A stretch of 64,000 bases of DNA from Ardenticatenaceae bacterium (GCA_020634315.1 JACKBV010000002.1:248001-312000); one strand, 5' to 3'. Positions 48,400 to 57,467 are shown, numbered from the stretch's first letter. A program made the numbers and translations. Notes: a model not told the origin generated them from the letters alone.

Positions 48400-49833
48400 G
48401 TGTCGTCTCTCAACTCCTTGCTGCAACGCGCGAAACAAGCGCCTCTCTGGCTCATTTTACTGGTATCCCTGGCTGCTTACAGCCTTTTCCCCCTCTGGTT
48501 CCCCTTACTCGGGCGGTATAGCACTTATCCACTGTCCGACATACGCACCTTCACGCCCTCATTAGGCAGCGGTTTGGGCTATGCGCTGCTGTTGGGGGCT
48601 TTGTTTATTTTTTATGAGCTGGCTGTACGCCGCGCACAAGAGAGGGCGTTACGGCCGTTACCCATCCTGCTCATCACCCTTATTTTTTGCCTGCCCCTGC
48701 TCTTTACGTACCCCATCAACGCCACCGACATCTATCGCTATTTTATTCGTGGCCGCATTAGCAGCGTCTACGGTGACAGCCCTTTTAGCACCCCGCCCAA
48801 TACCTTCAGCGATGACCCTTATCTCTCTCTGGCTGGCGAATGGGCTGGCGAAACCTCGCCTTATGGACCGTTATGGGAAACGGCCGCTGCCGTTATCACC
48901 TATCTCGCTCCCAATAACCTGTTGGCAGGACTGCTGCTGTTCAAAGCCCTTGGCCTGATCTTGCATCTGGCAGTTGGCGTGCTGCTCTACCTCTGGCAAA
49001 AAGCGCCGCCCGCCACGCCTGACGCGCCACACCCCACGCCCGATGCTTTCCTGTGGTGGTTGTGGAACCCGGCGCTCCTGCTCACGTTTGTCGTCGATGC
49101 CCACAACGATGTGATGATGTTGTTTTGGTTGGTATGGGGAGCATGGCTGCTGCGCAACGGCCGTTCCACCATCGGCTTTCTCATGATGGTCATGGCCCCA
49201 CTCACCAAGCCCATCGCCTTACTCGCCCTTCCCTTCTTTTGGCTCGATGCCTGGCGACAGCAGCCACGCTCCGCCATGTGGCGCTTCCTGCTGGGCACCA
49301 TCGGCGGCACGCTGGCATTAGTCTGGCTCACCTTTTTGCCATTTGGCTCACCAGTAGAGTTGGCAATGCGCCTATGGCACGAAGCAGCAGACATCGGCGG
49401 GTTTTCGCCGGTAATTTTGGTCATCCTCATCGCCAGTTCACTGGGTCTTCCCGTGCCAAATGCCGCCATCACCAACCTGGCACTCGTTTTATTTGCGTCG
49501 GTCACACTCTGGCTTGTTTGGCGCTTATGGCGAGGCGGTTCTCCGCTGCGTGCCACAGCCAACATCTACCTCGCCTATATCCTCACCGCGTCCAGCTTCC
49601 GCATCTGGTATACCGCCTGGGCATTCCCCTGGCTGCTGCTAGACACCCCACAACGGCAGCGATTGGGCAAAACATTCCTCCTCACCGCCCAATTTTCCGT
49701 TCTCATCTACGGCCATTTGCGGGTCTATGTGCTGGGTGGTCAGCACCTGTTGGCGCACCTTATCGGCGTGCCCTTAACCTTTGCCCTTCCCTTTTTTGTC
49801 GCATATCGCCGGGCACAGTCCACAAACCGCTAA
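48400..49833 (+). CDS. Polytopic membrane glycosyltransferase of the GT-C type
   Basis: 477 aa starting at GTG 48400, with about ten to twelve hydrophobic helices. The first loop carries TDIYRYFIRGRISSVYGDSPF, the Asp-containing signature of GT-C polyprenyl-phosphate-sugar-dependent transferases (mannosyltransferase and GT87-like families). LWNPALLLTFVVDAHNDVMM and the KPIALLALPFFWL stretches also match these families. It would transfer a sugar from a lipid-linked donor on the outer face of the membrane. Donor and acceptor are unknown. The 11 bp gap to the kinase suggests a shared transcript. Confidence 0.75.
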   Translation: MSSLNSLLQRAKQAPLWLILLVSLAAYSLFPLWFPLLGRYSTYPLSDIRTFTPSLGSGLGYALLLGALFIFYELAVRRAQERALRPLPILLITLIFCLPLLFTYPINATDIYRYFIRGRISSVYGDSPFSTPPNTFSDDPYLSLAGEWAGETSPYGPLWETAAAVITYLAPNNLLAGLLLFKALGLILHLAVGVLLYLWQKAPPATPDAPHPTPDAFLWWLWNPALLLTFVVDAHNDVMMLFWLVWGAWLLRNGRSTIGFLMMVMAPLTKPIALLALPFFWLDAWRQQPRSAMWRFLLGTIGGTLALVWLTFLPFGSPVELAMRLWHEAADIGGFSPVILVILIASSLGLPVPNAAITNLALVLFASVTLWLVWRLWRGGSPLRATANIYLAYILTASSFRIWYTAWAFPWLLLDTPQRQRLGKTFLLTAQFSVLIYGHLRVYVLGGQHLLAHLIGVPLTFALPFFVAYRRAQSTNR

Positions 49834-49922
49834 CCAAATTACAAGCCTATAGACCACCGATTGCCAATTGCTACCTCTGCGCAACTTTGCAACCATTCCC
49901 ACTCATGTTACCATTCGCAGCT

Positions 49923-51662
49923 ATGAAACAACCCGAAACCATCCGCGAAAACAAGTGGCAAATCGCGCCGCCCATCTCCCAACAACTGCGGCAGCAATAC
50001 AGCCACCTTCACCCTACCTTACTCCAAATCCTCTACAATCGCGGCCTCATCGAACCGGCCCACATTCAGGCTTTTTTAGACGGGCATTACCTGGAAAGTA
50101 CCGACCCGTTTTTACTGCCCGACATGGACAAAGCTGTCGCCCGTATTCAGCAAGCAGTTGAACGGGAAGAGACGGTCATCGTTTATGGCGACTTTGATGC
50201 TGATGGCGTCACCTCGACGGTCTTGCTGACCCAGGCATTGCGCGGGTTAGGGCTAAACCGCCAGCAGGCACAGCCCTACATTCCGGATCGTGTTGATGAA
50301 GGGTATGGCCTCAACATTGACGCCCTGACAACGCTGCGCCAGGAAAAAGGGGCTGACCTGGTCATCACAGTTGATTGCGGCATTCGCTCTGTGGCCGAAG
50401 TGGCGCATGCCAACTCACTTGGGCTGGATATGATTGTCACAGACCATCACAGTCTTGGCCCCACATTGCCACCTGCATTGGCCCTTATCAATCCGAAACA
50501 TCCTGCTTCGCGCTACCCGGAAACGATGCTGGCGGGGGTAGGCATTGCCTTTAAGCTGGCGCAAGCGCTGCGGCAGACGATGCCGGAGCGTGCCCAATTT
50601 GATGAAGCGGAACTGCTCGACCTGGTGGCGATTGGCACCGTTGCCGACCTCGCGCCGCTGCTCGGCGAAAATCGCAAATTGGTGCAAGATGGCCTGGCGG
50701 TGTTAAATCAGGCAAAACGCCCTGGTGTCGCCGCTTTGGCACACGTTTCTGGGGTGCGTCCCGGCCAAATGACGGCCGAATCCATTGGGTTTGGTCTGGG
50801 GCCGCGTATCAATGCGGCTGGACGGTTGGATCATGCTTACACGGCCGCTCGCCTGCTTGCCGTGAACAATGATCTCATGGCGAATCAGCTTGCCAATGAG
50901 TTGAACAACCTGAATAAACGACGCCAACAGCTCACGGCCGAATTAACGGCCGTTGCCGAAGCCCAAATCTCCCCCGAAGCCCCCATCCTCATCGCCGCCG
51001 ACAACAGCTTCCTCTCCGGCGTGGTGGGTCTGGTTGCCAGCCGCCTCGCTGAAAAGAACTACCGCCCCGCCATCGTCATCGAGCAGGGCGAAGAAGAGAG
51101 CCGTGGCTCTTGCCGCTCCATCCCCGAATTTCACATCACCGAAGCACTGGATGAAGTAGCCGATTTGCTGGTGCGGCATGGTGGACACGCACAAGCGGCC
51201 GGGTTTACCGTTCGCAACGAAAACCTCCCCACATTCATCACACGCATCACCGAAATTGCCCAATCTAAATTAGCCGGGCTGGAACTCCATCCCACCATTA
51301 CCATTGATGCCCAGATTCGCCTGCACGATGTCGATTGGGCACTCCATGATCACCTGGCGCAGTTGGAGCCAACCGGTTATGCCAACGCCACGCCTGTTTT
51401 CCTCAGCCGCGGGGTAGAAGTGGTGCATCATCGGCGCGTGGGCGGCGATGGCGCCCATTTGCAGCTGCGTCTGAGCAGTGGCGAAGAAACAGATGGAAGC
51501 GGTTATCGTGTCATTCCGGCAATTGCCTTCCGCCAGGGTGATTGGGCTGACTGCCTGCCGCAATATATCGACATTGTTTATACCATCGGCCTGAATGAAT
51601 GGAACGGCCGTCGCAATCTACAACTGATGGTGCAAGACATTAAGCCCACACAGTTTGAATGA
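49923..51662 (+). CDS. recJ: Single-stranded-DNA-specific exonuclease RecJ
   Basis: 579 aa from ATG 49923; ATG 49905 in frame would add six residues. The DHH phosphoesterase core is complete: VIVYGDFDADGVTST (motif I), LVITVDCGI (II), IVTDHHSLGP (III, DHH) and VAIGTVADLAPL (IV). The DHHA1 domain has HGGHAQAAGF and is followed by an OB-like C-terminal region. RecJ degrades single-stranded DNA 5' to 3' in recombination and mismatch or base-excision repair. The open frame continues 870 nt upstream through the neighbouring glycosyltransferase in another frame; that part is not coding. About five ACGGCCGT palindromes or close variants occur in it. Confidence 0.93.
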   Translation: MKQPETIRENKWQIAPPISQQLRQQYSHLHPTLLQILYNRGLIEPAHIQAFLDGHYLESTDPFLLPDMDKAVARIQQAVEREETVIVYGDFDADGVTSTVLLTQALRGLGLNRQQAQPYIPDRVDEGYGLNIDALTTLRQEKGADLVITVDCGIRSVAEVAHANSLGLDMIVTDHHSLGPTLPPALALINPKHPASRYPETMLAGVGIAFKLAQALRQTMPERAQFDEAELLDLVAIGTVADLAPLLGENRKLVQDGLAVLNQAKRPGVAALAHVSGVRPGQMTAESIGFGLGPRINAAGRLDHAYTAARLLAVNNDLMANQLANELNNLNKRRQQLTAELTAVAEAQISPEAPILIAADNSFLSGVVGLVASRLAEKNYRPAIVIEQGEEESRGSCRSIPEFHITEALDEVADLLVRHGGHAQAAGFTVRNENLPTFITRITEIAQSKLAGLELHPTITIDAQIRLHDVDWALHDHLAQLEPTGYANATPVFLSRGVEVVHHRRVGGDGAHLQLRLSSGEETDGSGYRVIPAIAFRQGDWADCLPQYIDIVYTIGLNEWNGRRNLQLMVQDIKPTQFE

Positions 51663-51732
51663 GTGCGTAACAGAACAAAAGAAATTGGGTTTCCACAAGC
51701 TGCGGGAGGCCATTTTCAGGAGAGACAACATG

Positions 51733-51788
51733 CGTGGTAGGCACCACGATGAATGAAAACCGTAAGTCGGATTGCCAATCCGACCTAC
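51733..51788 (+). repeat. Two adjacent hairpins in front of the epimerase gene
   Basis: CGTGGT (51733-51738) pairs with ACCACG (51743-51748). GTAAGTCGGATT (51762-51773) pairs with AATCCGACCTAC (51777-51788) at 11 of 12 positions around a 3 nt loop. The second stem ends right before the epimerase RBS (GAAGGAG), so it could influence translation. It may instead be a dispersed palindromic repeat. Confidence 0.55.
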
Positions 51789-51800
51789 GAAGGAGCAACC

Positions 51801-52754
51801 ATGAAAGTATTAGTTACCGGAGCCGCCGGATTCATCGGCAGCCATCTTGCAGAAACCCTCGCCAAGCGTGGCGACGATGTTGTCGGTATTGATAATTTCA
51901 ATGACATCGTTTACCCGGCGGAGCGCAAACGCCTCAGTGCGCAGCGGCTCGCTGCTTATCCCAACATCAAGCTCATTGAGACAGACATTCGTGACCGGGA
52001 GCAGATGTTTGCCATTTTTGCTGAAGAGAAATTTGATGCGGTAGCACATTTGGCGGCATTGGCCGGGGTGCGCAATGCTGTCAAGTATCCCGATTTATAT
52101 GTGGAAGTGGACTTGAACGGCACGCAGAATTTGATGGATGCGGCGCGTGCCTCAGGAGTAGGCAATTTTGTATTTGCCTCGACATCATCGGTGTATGGCA
52201 ACACGACGGTGATCCCTTTTATAGAAACGGATCATTGTGATCGGCCGTTGCAGCCTTATGCCGCCGCCAAACGGGCAGCGGAAATGCTCGGCTACACGTA
52301 TCATTACTTATTCGGCATGAATTTCACCGTCGTGCGCTTTTTTACGGTGTATGGGCCATACGGCCGTCCCGATATGATGGCTTATTTGCTCGCCGAAAGC
52401 GTCACCAAAGGAATACAAATCCCGCTTTATGAAGGGGGAGAGATGTATCGTGATTGGACTTTTATCAGTGATACGGTGGCTGGCGTGATTGCCGCGTTGG
52501 AACGGCCGTTAGGCTATGAAATCATCAATCTAGGGCGCGGCGAACCTGTCTTGTTGAAGGATTTTGTGGGGATGATCGAGACATTGGCCGGTGGAAAAGC
52601 AAATCTCGTCTCGCAGCCGAAACCGGCAGCCGATTTTGTGCGCAACGAGGCGGACATTAGCAAAGCACGCCGCCTATTGGACTATAATCCGCTGGTATCG
52701 GTGGAAGAGGGCATCACGAAGTTTTGGGATTGGTACAAAACTCAGGCGGGATAA
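51801..52754 (+). CDS. NAD-dependent sugar epimerase/dehydratase (UDP-glucuronate 4-epimerase-like)
   Basis: 317 aa from ATG 51801 with RBS GAAGGAG 5 nt away; the frame upstream to 51753 runs through a hairpin and is not coding. Extended short-chain dehydrogenase: Rossmann motif TGAAGFIGSHLAE, DIRDREQM, HLAALAGVRNAVKYP, catalytic STSSVYGN and YAAAKRAAE (Y-x-x-x-K). FFTVYGPYGRPDMM and YRDWTFISDTVAG complete the nucleotide-sugar site. The AALAGVR and GPxGRPDMA patterns are characteristic of UDP-glucuronate 4-epimerases and related enzymes that make activated sugars for envelope polysaccharide. The nearby GT-C transferase fits an envelope theme, though the exact substrate is not proven. Confidence 0.88.
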   Translation: MKVLVTGAAGFIGSHLAETLAKRGDDVVGIDNFNDIVYPAERKRLSAQRLAAYPNIKLIETDIRDREQMFAIFAEEKFDAVAHLAALAGVRNAVKYPDLYVEVDLNGTQNLMDAARASGVGNFVFASTSSVYGNTTVIPFIETDHCDRPLQPYAAAKRAAEMLGYTYHYLFGMNFTVVRFFTVYGPYGRPDMMAYLLAESVTKGIQIPLYEGGEMYRDWTFISDTVAGVIAALERPLGYEIINLGRGEPVLLKDFVGMIETLAGGKANLVSQPKPAADFVRNEADISKARRLLDYNPLVSVEEGITKFWDWYKTQAG

Positions 52755-52770
52755 ACGGCCGTTTACACTA

Positions 52771-52779
52771 TGGTATAAT
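52771..52779 (+). promoter_or_regulatory. Extended -10 promoter candidate for the RNase D gene
   Basis: TGGTATAAT is a perfect extended -10 element (TGN followed by TATAAT). No good -35 box is present, as is usual for this class. The gene starts 55 nt further on. Confidence 0.5.
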
Positions 52780-52833
52780 AACGCCACATTACTAACAGGT
52801 GCAGCAGTACAGCGCACCCCCTGGAGATTAATT

Positions 52834-53961
52834 GTGGGTCTGCCACCATATAAGCTAATTACAACACCTCAAGATTGGCAAACCTGTTTAGAAACCTTAC
52901 AGGCAGCTCCAAGATTGGCTATTGATCTGGAAGCTAACAGCATGTTCGCTTACCAGGAACAAGTGTGCCTGATTCAAATTTCAGTCCCCAATCATGACTA
53001 CATCATCGACCCGGTCGCGCCAATTGACCTGAGCGGCCTGGGCGAAATTGTCGCCAACCCAGACGTGGGAAAGGTGCTGCACGCCGCTGAATATGATTTG
53101 CTGCTGCTGAAGCGCCAATACGATTGGCAGCTTAACAATCTGTTTGACACGATGTGGGCGGCACGCATTTTGGGATACAAGCGGTATGGGTTGGCAAATT
53201 TGCTGCAAAAGCTTTATGACGTTAAGCTGAACAAGCGGTATCAAAAGTCTGATTGGTGTAGACGGCCGTTATCGCCAGAACAGTTAATTTACGCCCAATA
53301 TGACACCCATTTCCTGCTGCAACTACGCGATGATCTCTACGCTCAGTTGCAGCAGGCCGGGCATCTTGCCGAAGCAGCAGAAACATTTGTCCAACAAACA
53401 CAGGTCAAGCTAACAAACCACGAATTTGATCCAGACAGCTTTTGGTCATTCACCGGCGTTTACGAACTGTCGGCCAGCCAACAAGCCATTTTGAAGGCGC
53501 TCAACATTTACCGCGATGAGGAGGCCAAACGGCGCAATCAGCCCCACTTTAAGGTGTTGGGCGAACGCACGTTGGTCGAGTTGGCGAAGCGTGCGCCGCG
53601 CTCTATGCAGGAATTGGAACAGATTTATGGGATGACGGCGGGGCAAATGCAGCGATACGGCCGTTCCCTGCTCGCCATCATCCAACAAAACCGGCGTGCG
53701 GCGGCACCGCCACCGCCCAAGCGGCACAAACGCCATCCAGACATCGTCCTCAATCGCTATGAGAAGTTGCACACCTGGCGCAAACAACGCGCACAAAAAC
53801 GGGGCGTGGAGTCGGATGTGATCATCAGCCGGGAAGCGCTGTGGGCCATTGCCCGCCTGGGGCCAAAAACGATGGGCGAATTGGAGCCTATCGAATCGCT
53901 GGGCGAATGGCGGCGACAAACTTATGGCGCAGAAATCCTCAACCTGTTGCAAGATATGTAA
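52834..53961 (+). CDS. rnd: RNase D-like 3'-5' exonuclease with HRDC domain
   Basis: 375 aa starting at GTG 52834, with GGAG 7 nt upstream. The longer open frame to 52591 overlaps the epimerase and is rejected. DEDD exonuclease motifs: LAIDLEANSM (D-x-E), KVLHAAEYDLLLL (second Asp) and AQYDTHFLLQLRD. The C-terminal half has one or two HRDC-like helical regions: EAKRRNQPHFKVLGERTLVE with the following stretch, and SREALWAIARLGPKTMGELE. Known RNase D enzymes trim tRNA 3' ends and other structured RNA. The Asp-Thr pair in the third motif is somewhat unusual next to the common A-x-x-D-V, but the Tyr-x-x-Asp arrangement is kept. A Pro/Lys-rich linker lies at about 285-300. Confidence 0.87.
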   Translation: MGLPPYKLITTPQDWQTCLETLQAAPRLAIDLEANSMFAYQEQVCLIQISVPNHDYIIDPVAPIDLSGLGEIVANPDVGKVLHAAEYDLLLLKRQYDWQLNNLFDTMWAARILGYKRYGLANLLQKLYDVKLNKRYQKSDWCRRPLSPEQLIYAQYDTHFLLQLRDDLYAQLQQAGHLAEAAETFVQQTQVKLTNHEFDPDSFWSFTGVYELSASQQAILKALNIYRDEEAKRRNQPHFKVLGERTLVELAKRAPRSMQELEQIYGMTAGQMQRYGRSLLAIIQQNRRAAAPPPPKRHKRHPDIVLNRYEKLHTWRKQRAQKRGVESDVIISREALWAIARLGPKTMGELEPIESLGEWRRQTYGAEILNLLQDM

Positions 53962-53971
53962 CGCCATTGAT

Positions 53972-54003
53972 GCGATTGGTTCAATCGCGATTGAGCCAAT
54001 CGC
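53972..54003 (+). terminator. Hairpin after the RNase D gene, possible terminator
   Basis: GCGATTGGTTCAAT (53972-53985) pairs with ATTGAGCCAATCGC (53990-54003) at 13 of 14 positions around CGCG. Only a short T-rich stretch (AGCTTTT) follows, so efficiency is uncertain. Confidence 0.6.
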
Positions 54004-54058
54004 GTTAGCTTTTACAAAGAGAATTCATATACGCGGCACACTATCACGAATGAAAAAC

Positions 54059-54116
54059 AACCTCCCGGAGGTTATCAATGGCAGGCTCGCCGCATGAGAC
54101 GAACCTCCGGGAGGTT
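54059..54116. repeat. Twin palindromes AACCTCC-N-GGAGGTT before the beta-CASP gene
   Basis: Two 15 bp palindromes, 54059-54073 and 54102-54116, are identical except for the central base (C or G) and lie 43 bp apart, 20 bp upstream of the gene start. Each arm contains an anti-Shine-Dalgarno (CCTCC) and a Shine-Dalgarno (GGAGG) sequence. They could be operator half-sites, or RNA hairpins that mask or attract ribosomes. Confidence 0.6.
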
Positions 54117-54135
54117 ATTTTCAAGGGAGACGTTT

Positions 54136-55545
54136 ATGCAAATTCAATTTCATGGAGCAGTGCGTACAGTAACTGGTTCACAACATTTGCTGACAGTAAA
54201 CGGCCGTAACATCTTGCTAGATTGTGGCCTGTACCAGGGTTCGCGCCAACAAAGCTACATTCGCAATCAGGAACTGCCGTTTGATGCCAGCACCATTGAC
54301 ATACTCGTTCTTTCTCACGCACACATTGACCACAGCGGCAATGTTCCCAATCTGGTAAAAAGCGGATTTACGGGTGACATTGTTTGCACCTATGCCACCC
54401 GCGACTTATGCAGCATTATGCTGCGCGACAGTGCCAAAATTCAAGAATACGACATTGAATTTCTAAATAAAAAACGAGCGAAAAAGAATCTGCCGCCTCT
54501 GGAACCAATCTATGACACGGCCGATGCCGTTGAAAGTTTGAAATATTTTATTGGCATTGGATATGAACGGCCGTATCGCCTGCTGCCCGGCGTCACCCTC
54601 ACCTTTTACGATGCCGGGCATATTCTCGGCTCCGCCATCGTTGTTCTCGACATCGAGGATGAAGAGACAGGGCAACCACAACGGCTTGTCTTTAGCGGAG
54701 ATTTAGGGCGACCGGGACGGCCCATTTTGCGCGATCCCGCCTTTATAGACGAAGCCGACATTTTGCTTATAGAAAGCACCTATGGCAACCGCGTTCACGC
54801 CGAGTTAGAAGAAGCCAGCAAAAAACTAGAGCAAATCATCAACGAAACCTTCAAGCGCGGCGGCAAAGTCATTGTCCCCGCCTTTGCTGTTGGTCGGACG
54901 CAAGAACTGGTTTACCGCCTGCACAAACTCGTTGAAGCACGCGACATTCCGCCCACCTTGCCCGTCTACGTAGACAGCCCGCTGGCTGTGGATGCGACTG
55001 GCATTTATCGCCTGCATCCCGAAGCATATGACGAGGAAATTGCCCATTTCATGCTGGAAAATCGTAACAGCGACCCCTTTGGCTTTGAATTGATGCGTTA
55101 CACACGCAGCACAACCGAATCCAAAGAGCTGAACTTCTTGCGCGAACCGGCAATCATCATCAGCGCCAGCGGCATGGCTGAAGCAGGGCGCATTTTGCAC
55201 CATCTGAAAAATAACATCGAGGATCCACGCAATACGATTTTGATTGTAGGCTGGCAAGCACCGGACACGTTGGGCCGACGCATTGTCGAGAAAACGCCGG
55301 TTGTCAAAATTTTTGGCGAGGAGTATCAACTACGCGCCAATGTTGCCACAATCAATGGGTTTAGCGCACACGCGGACCGTAACGAATTGCTGGAATGGAC
55401 GGGGCATATGCGGAAACGGCCGTTACACACATTCATCGTTCACGGCGAAGAAGAAGCCTCCCTTGCCTTTGCCAATTCCCTACGAACCGAGCAAGGGTTC
55501 GATAACGTCATCGTTCCTGAACTGGGTCAACGCTTTACCATATAA
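54136..55545 (+). CDS. MBL-fold beta-CASP ribonuclease
   Basis: 469 aa from ATG 54136 with RBS AAGGGAG; the frame upstream to 54094 runs through the twin palindromes. Metallo-beta-lactamase motifs are complete: SHAHIDHSGNVPNL (H-x-H-x-D-H), DAGHILGSA, and FSGDLGRPGRPIL with the bridging Asp. The beta-CASP part shows VPAFAVGRTQELVYRLH, IIISASGMAEAGRILHHL, FSAHADRNELLEW and FIVHGEEEASLAFA. These match the bacterial CPSF-like exonuclease/RNase group, so the likely job is RNA processing or decay with two zinc ions. Being downstream of an RNase D gene makes a small RNA-processing neighbourhood. The leader palindromes suggest regulation at the 5' end. Confidence 0.92.
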   Translation: MQIQFHGAVRTVTGSQHLLTVNGRNILLDCGLYQGSRQQSYIRNQELPFDASTIDILVLSHAHIDHSGNVPNLVKSGFTGDIVCTYATRDLCSIMLRDSAKIQEYDIEFLNKKRAKKNLPPLEPIYDTADAVESLKYFIGIGYERPYRLLPGVTLTFYDAGHILGSAIVVLDIEDEETGQPQRLVFSGDLGRPGRPILRDPAFIDEADILLIESTYGNRVHAELEEASKKLEQIINETFKRGGKVIVPAFAVGRTQELVYRLHKLVEARDIPPTLPVYVDSPLAVDATGIYRLHPEAYDEEIAHFMLENRNSDPFGFELMRYTRSTTESKELNFLREPAIIISASGMAEAGRILHHLKNNIEDPRNTILIVGWQAPDTLGRRIVEKTPVVKIFGEEYQLRANVATINGFSAHADRNELLEWTGHMRKRPLHTFIVHGEEEASLAFANSLRTEQGFDNVIVPELGQRFTI

Positions 55546-55555
55546 TTTGCACACA

Positions 55556-55582
55556 GGGGCAGACATTGGCATTGTCTGCCCC
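55556..55582 (+). terminator. Hairpin after the beta-CASP gene
   Basis: GGGGCAGAC (55556-55564) pairs perfectly with GTCTGCCCC (55574-55582), 9 nt loop. It sits 11 nt after the stop codon. No T run follows, so it may protect the 3' end rather than terminate. Confidence 0.55.
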
Positions 55583-55714
55583 GCGTACCAACATCTCAAT
55601 AAATCCTAGCCCAAGAGTCCTATCCCATCACGCCAATCTTTTCGCTATACTTTTTCTTGGGGAGTCAGTGATATTGTAGTTGGCCTTCTATTTAGTCTAG
55701 ATGTAGGTACGATT

Positions 55715-56086
55715 ATGCTTAAACACACGTACTATCCTGCCTCGGGTTCTTTCAACACGACAAAGTTACCCCTGGCTAATCAAAAGCAGCAATGGCAAAT
55801 GGAAGAAAATACGGAAATTCAAAAACTTCGTGACTGGCTGAAACGCTTAAATGCCTGGCCAGAAGCCGGTGATCAATTTCTGGCATTAATGCCGCAATCC
55901 AGTTGGAATTCGCCGAAGCCAACGGATAATGATTACAAGCTGATGCCAGCCATCGCCAGAGACGTTGTTTCTGGCTCGGATATTGGTGCACGCTATCCGG
56001 CATTTTTCCAAAAATTGCTCGCACACCCAACCTTGCGCCACGATTTTATTGTCGAATTGCAACAGCATGTAGATTCCAATTGCTAA
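55715..56086 (+). CDS. Small unknown protein
   Basis: 123 aa if it starts at ATG 55715; ATG 55799 (MEENTEIQKL) is an alternative. Not recognised. The C-terminal stretch ARYPAFFQKLLAHPTLRHDFIVELQQ resembles a short helical segment seen in several Chloroflexota proteins (R-Y-P-x-x-x-x-x-L-L-x-x-P-x-L-R-x-x-F). In my experience of this phylum these are often near sigma factors or anti-sigma-like proteins, but that link is weak. It stands alone, followed by a strong terminator, so it is probably a monocistronic gene. Confidence 0.6.
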   Translation: MLKHTYYPASGSFNTTKLPLANQKQQWQMEENTEIQKLRDWLKRLNAWPEAGDQFLALMPQSSWNSPKPTDNDYKLMPAIARDVVSGSDIGARYPAFFQKLLAHPTLRHDFIVELQQHVDSNC

Positions 56087-56107
56087 CACACCACCACGAC
56101 AAGATAC

Positions 56108-56141
56108 AAAAGAGCCAGCAAGAAATCTTGCTGGCTCTTTT
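56108..56141 (+). terminator. Strong intrinsic terminator
   Basis: AAAAGAGCCAGCAAGA (56108-56123) pairs perfectly with 56126-56141, whose TCTTTT end supplies the T run. It closes the small-protein gene. The A-rich left arm also suits the - strand, so the convergent kbl transcript may end here too. Confidence 0.85.
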
Positions 56142-56244
56142 ATGTTTAATGGTAAGTGCTTTTTATCGTGAAGTCAGGTTTCTGCCATGACGTATTGCGT
56201 ATCCAAGGACCCTCAAACGGTAAGCAATGCGTCATACGCAACAG
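56142..56244. repeat. Imperfect inverted units between the terminator and kbl
   Basis: CATGACGTATTGCGTATCC near 56187 and GCAATGCGTCATACGCAAC near 56224 are imperfect inverted copies of a GCGTATGACGCATTGC-like unit. Probably a dispersed intergenic repeat; no gene seen. Confidence 0.35.
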
Positions 56245-57435
56245 TTAAATAACCCCTAACTCCTTGCCTACACGCCCAAAAATCTCCAGGGCTTGTTCAA
56301 TATCTGAGCCGGTGTGTGCCGCAGAATTCATGACACGAATACGCGCCTTACCTTGAGGCACGGTTGGATAGCCAATAGCCATTGCAAAAACGCCTTCCGC
56401 AAACAGGCGGCGGCTGAACTGCTGTGCCAATGGCGCCTCGCCCAACATAACTGGCACAATCGGAGTCTGGCTAAAGCCTGTGTTGAAGCCCATTTCCTGC
56501 ATGCCCTGACGGAAAATGGCGGCATTGGCCCACAACCGATCAACAAGCTCAGTGGATTCTTGCAACAGTTTTACGCCCTCGATGCATGCGGCGGTGTCGG
56601 GCACGGTCATAGCGCTGGAAAAGAGAAACGGCCGTCCCCGCTGCCGCAGCCAATCAACAATCGACTGCTTTCCGGCAACAAGACCGCCCACCACGCCAAA
56701 CGCCTTACTCAGTGTCCCCACCTCAATGTCAACACGGCCGTGCAAGCCAAAATGATCCACAATCCCGCGACCACCTTCGCCCAACACACCTTCGCCGTGC
56801 GCATCATCCACCATCAAAATGATGCCGTATTCCTCTGCCACCTCGCAGATTTTATCTAATGGCGCAATATCCCCATCCATGCTAAACACGCCATCTGTCA
56901 CAATCAGGCGGCGGTTATACTCAGTAGTTGCGTCAATCTGCCGACGCAAATCCTCCACATCATTATGGGCATAACGAACCGTCTGCGCCCGGCTAAGACG
57001 ACAGGCGTCAATAATACTGGCGTGATTCAGCTCATCAGAAAAGATAACATCGCCACGCCCCACAATCGCCGGAATCGTGGCTAAATTGGCCGTGAAGCCG
57101 CTTTGCAGCGTAATGCAAGCTTCGGCTCGCTTAAATTCAGCCAGGCGCTTCTCCAACTCAATATGCAAAGACATGGTTCCGGCAATGGTGCGCACAGCTC
57201 CAGGGCCTATGCCATGTGAATCAATCGCCTGCTTCGCGGCATCGCGCAGACGCGCATGATTCGCCAGCCCCAAATAATTATTGGCGCAAAAGTTGAGAAG
57301 GTGTTGTCCATCAATCGTCACCCAGGCATCCATTGGCGAATCAATGGTGCGGATCATGTTAAAAAGTCCAGCCTCTTTCAGGTTGGCGAGTTCCTCGTCA
57401 ATCCAGGCCGTATTGTTTGTTTTTGTTTCAATCAT
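56245..57435 (-). CDS. kbl: Glycine C-acetyltransferase (2-amino-3-ketobutyrate CoA ligase)
   Basis: 396 aa with a good RBS (AGGAGA). A PLP-dependent alpha-oxoamine synthase: [23 protein letters not shown], the substrate and cofactor regions [31 protein letters not shown] and [12 protein letters not shown], and the PLP Lys in [13 protein letters not shown]. Full family length. [15 protein letters not shown] and [10 protein letters not shown] favour Kbl over BioF; no biotin or threonine dehydrogenase genes are adjacent, so the distinction rests on sequence feel. In the Kbl role it splits 2-amino-3-oxobutyrate with CoA into glycine and acetyl-CoA in threonine breakdown. It follows the Nif3-like gene by 32 bp and is probably co-transcribed. 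Confidence 0.88.
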   Translation of the reverse strand: MIETKTNNTAWIDEELANLKEAGLFNMIRTIDSPMDAWVTIDGQHLLNFCANNYLGLANHARLRDAAKQAIDSHGIGPGAVRTIAGTMSLHIELEKRLAEFKRAEACITLQSGFTANLATIPAIVGRGDVIFSDELNHASIIDACRLSRAQTVRYAHNDVEDLRRQIDATTEYNRRLIVTDGVFSMDGDIAPLDKICEVAEEYGIILMVDDAHGEGVLGEGGRGIVDHFGLHGRVDIEVGTLSKAFGVVGGLVAGKQSIVDWLRQRGRPFLFSSAMTVPDTAACIEGVKLLQESTELVDRLWANAAIFRQGMQEMGFNTGFSQTPIVPVMLGEAPLAQQFSRRLFAEGVFAMAIGYPTVPQGKARIRVMNSAAHTGSDIEQALEIFGRVGKELGVI

Positions 57436-57467
57436 GTTTCTCTCCTAATCAAAATACCCCGGCCTGC

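Noticed and set aside
49053..49922. Upstream 870 nt of the long open frame ending at 51662
   Set aside because: It overlaps the well-supported GT-C glycosyltransferase in another frame and has the Arg/His/Pro-rich look of an off-frame translation. RecJ homology begins at about 49923.
51753..51800. Longer N-terminus of the epimerase
   Set aside because: These codons run through a hairpin, and the RBS lies just before ATG 51801, where the Rossmann fold begins.
54078..54209. Small leader-peptide-like frame starting at ATG 54078 with GGAGG upstream
   Set aside because: It runs into the beta-CASP gene out of frame, and its sequence shows no attenuator-type codon run. Mentioned only as part of the palindrome finding.
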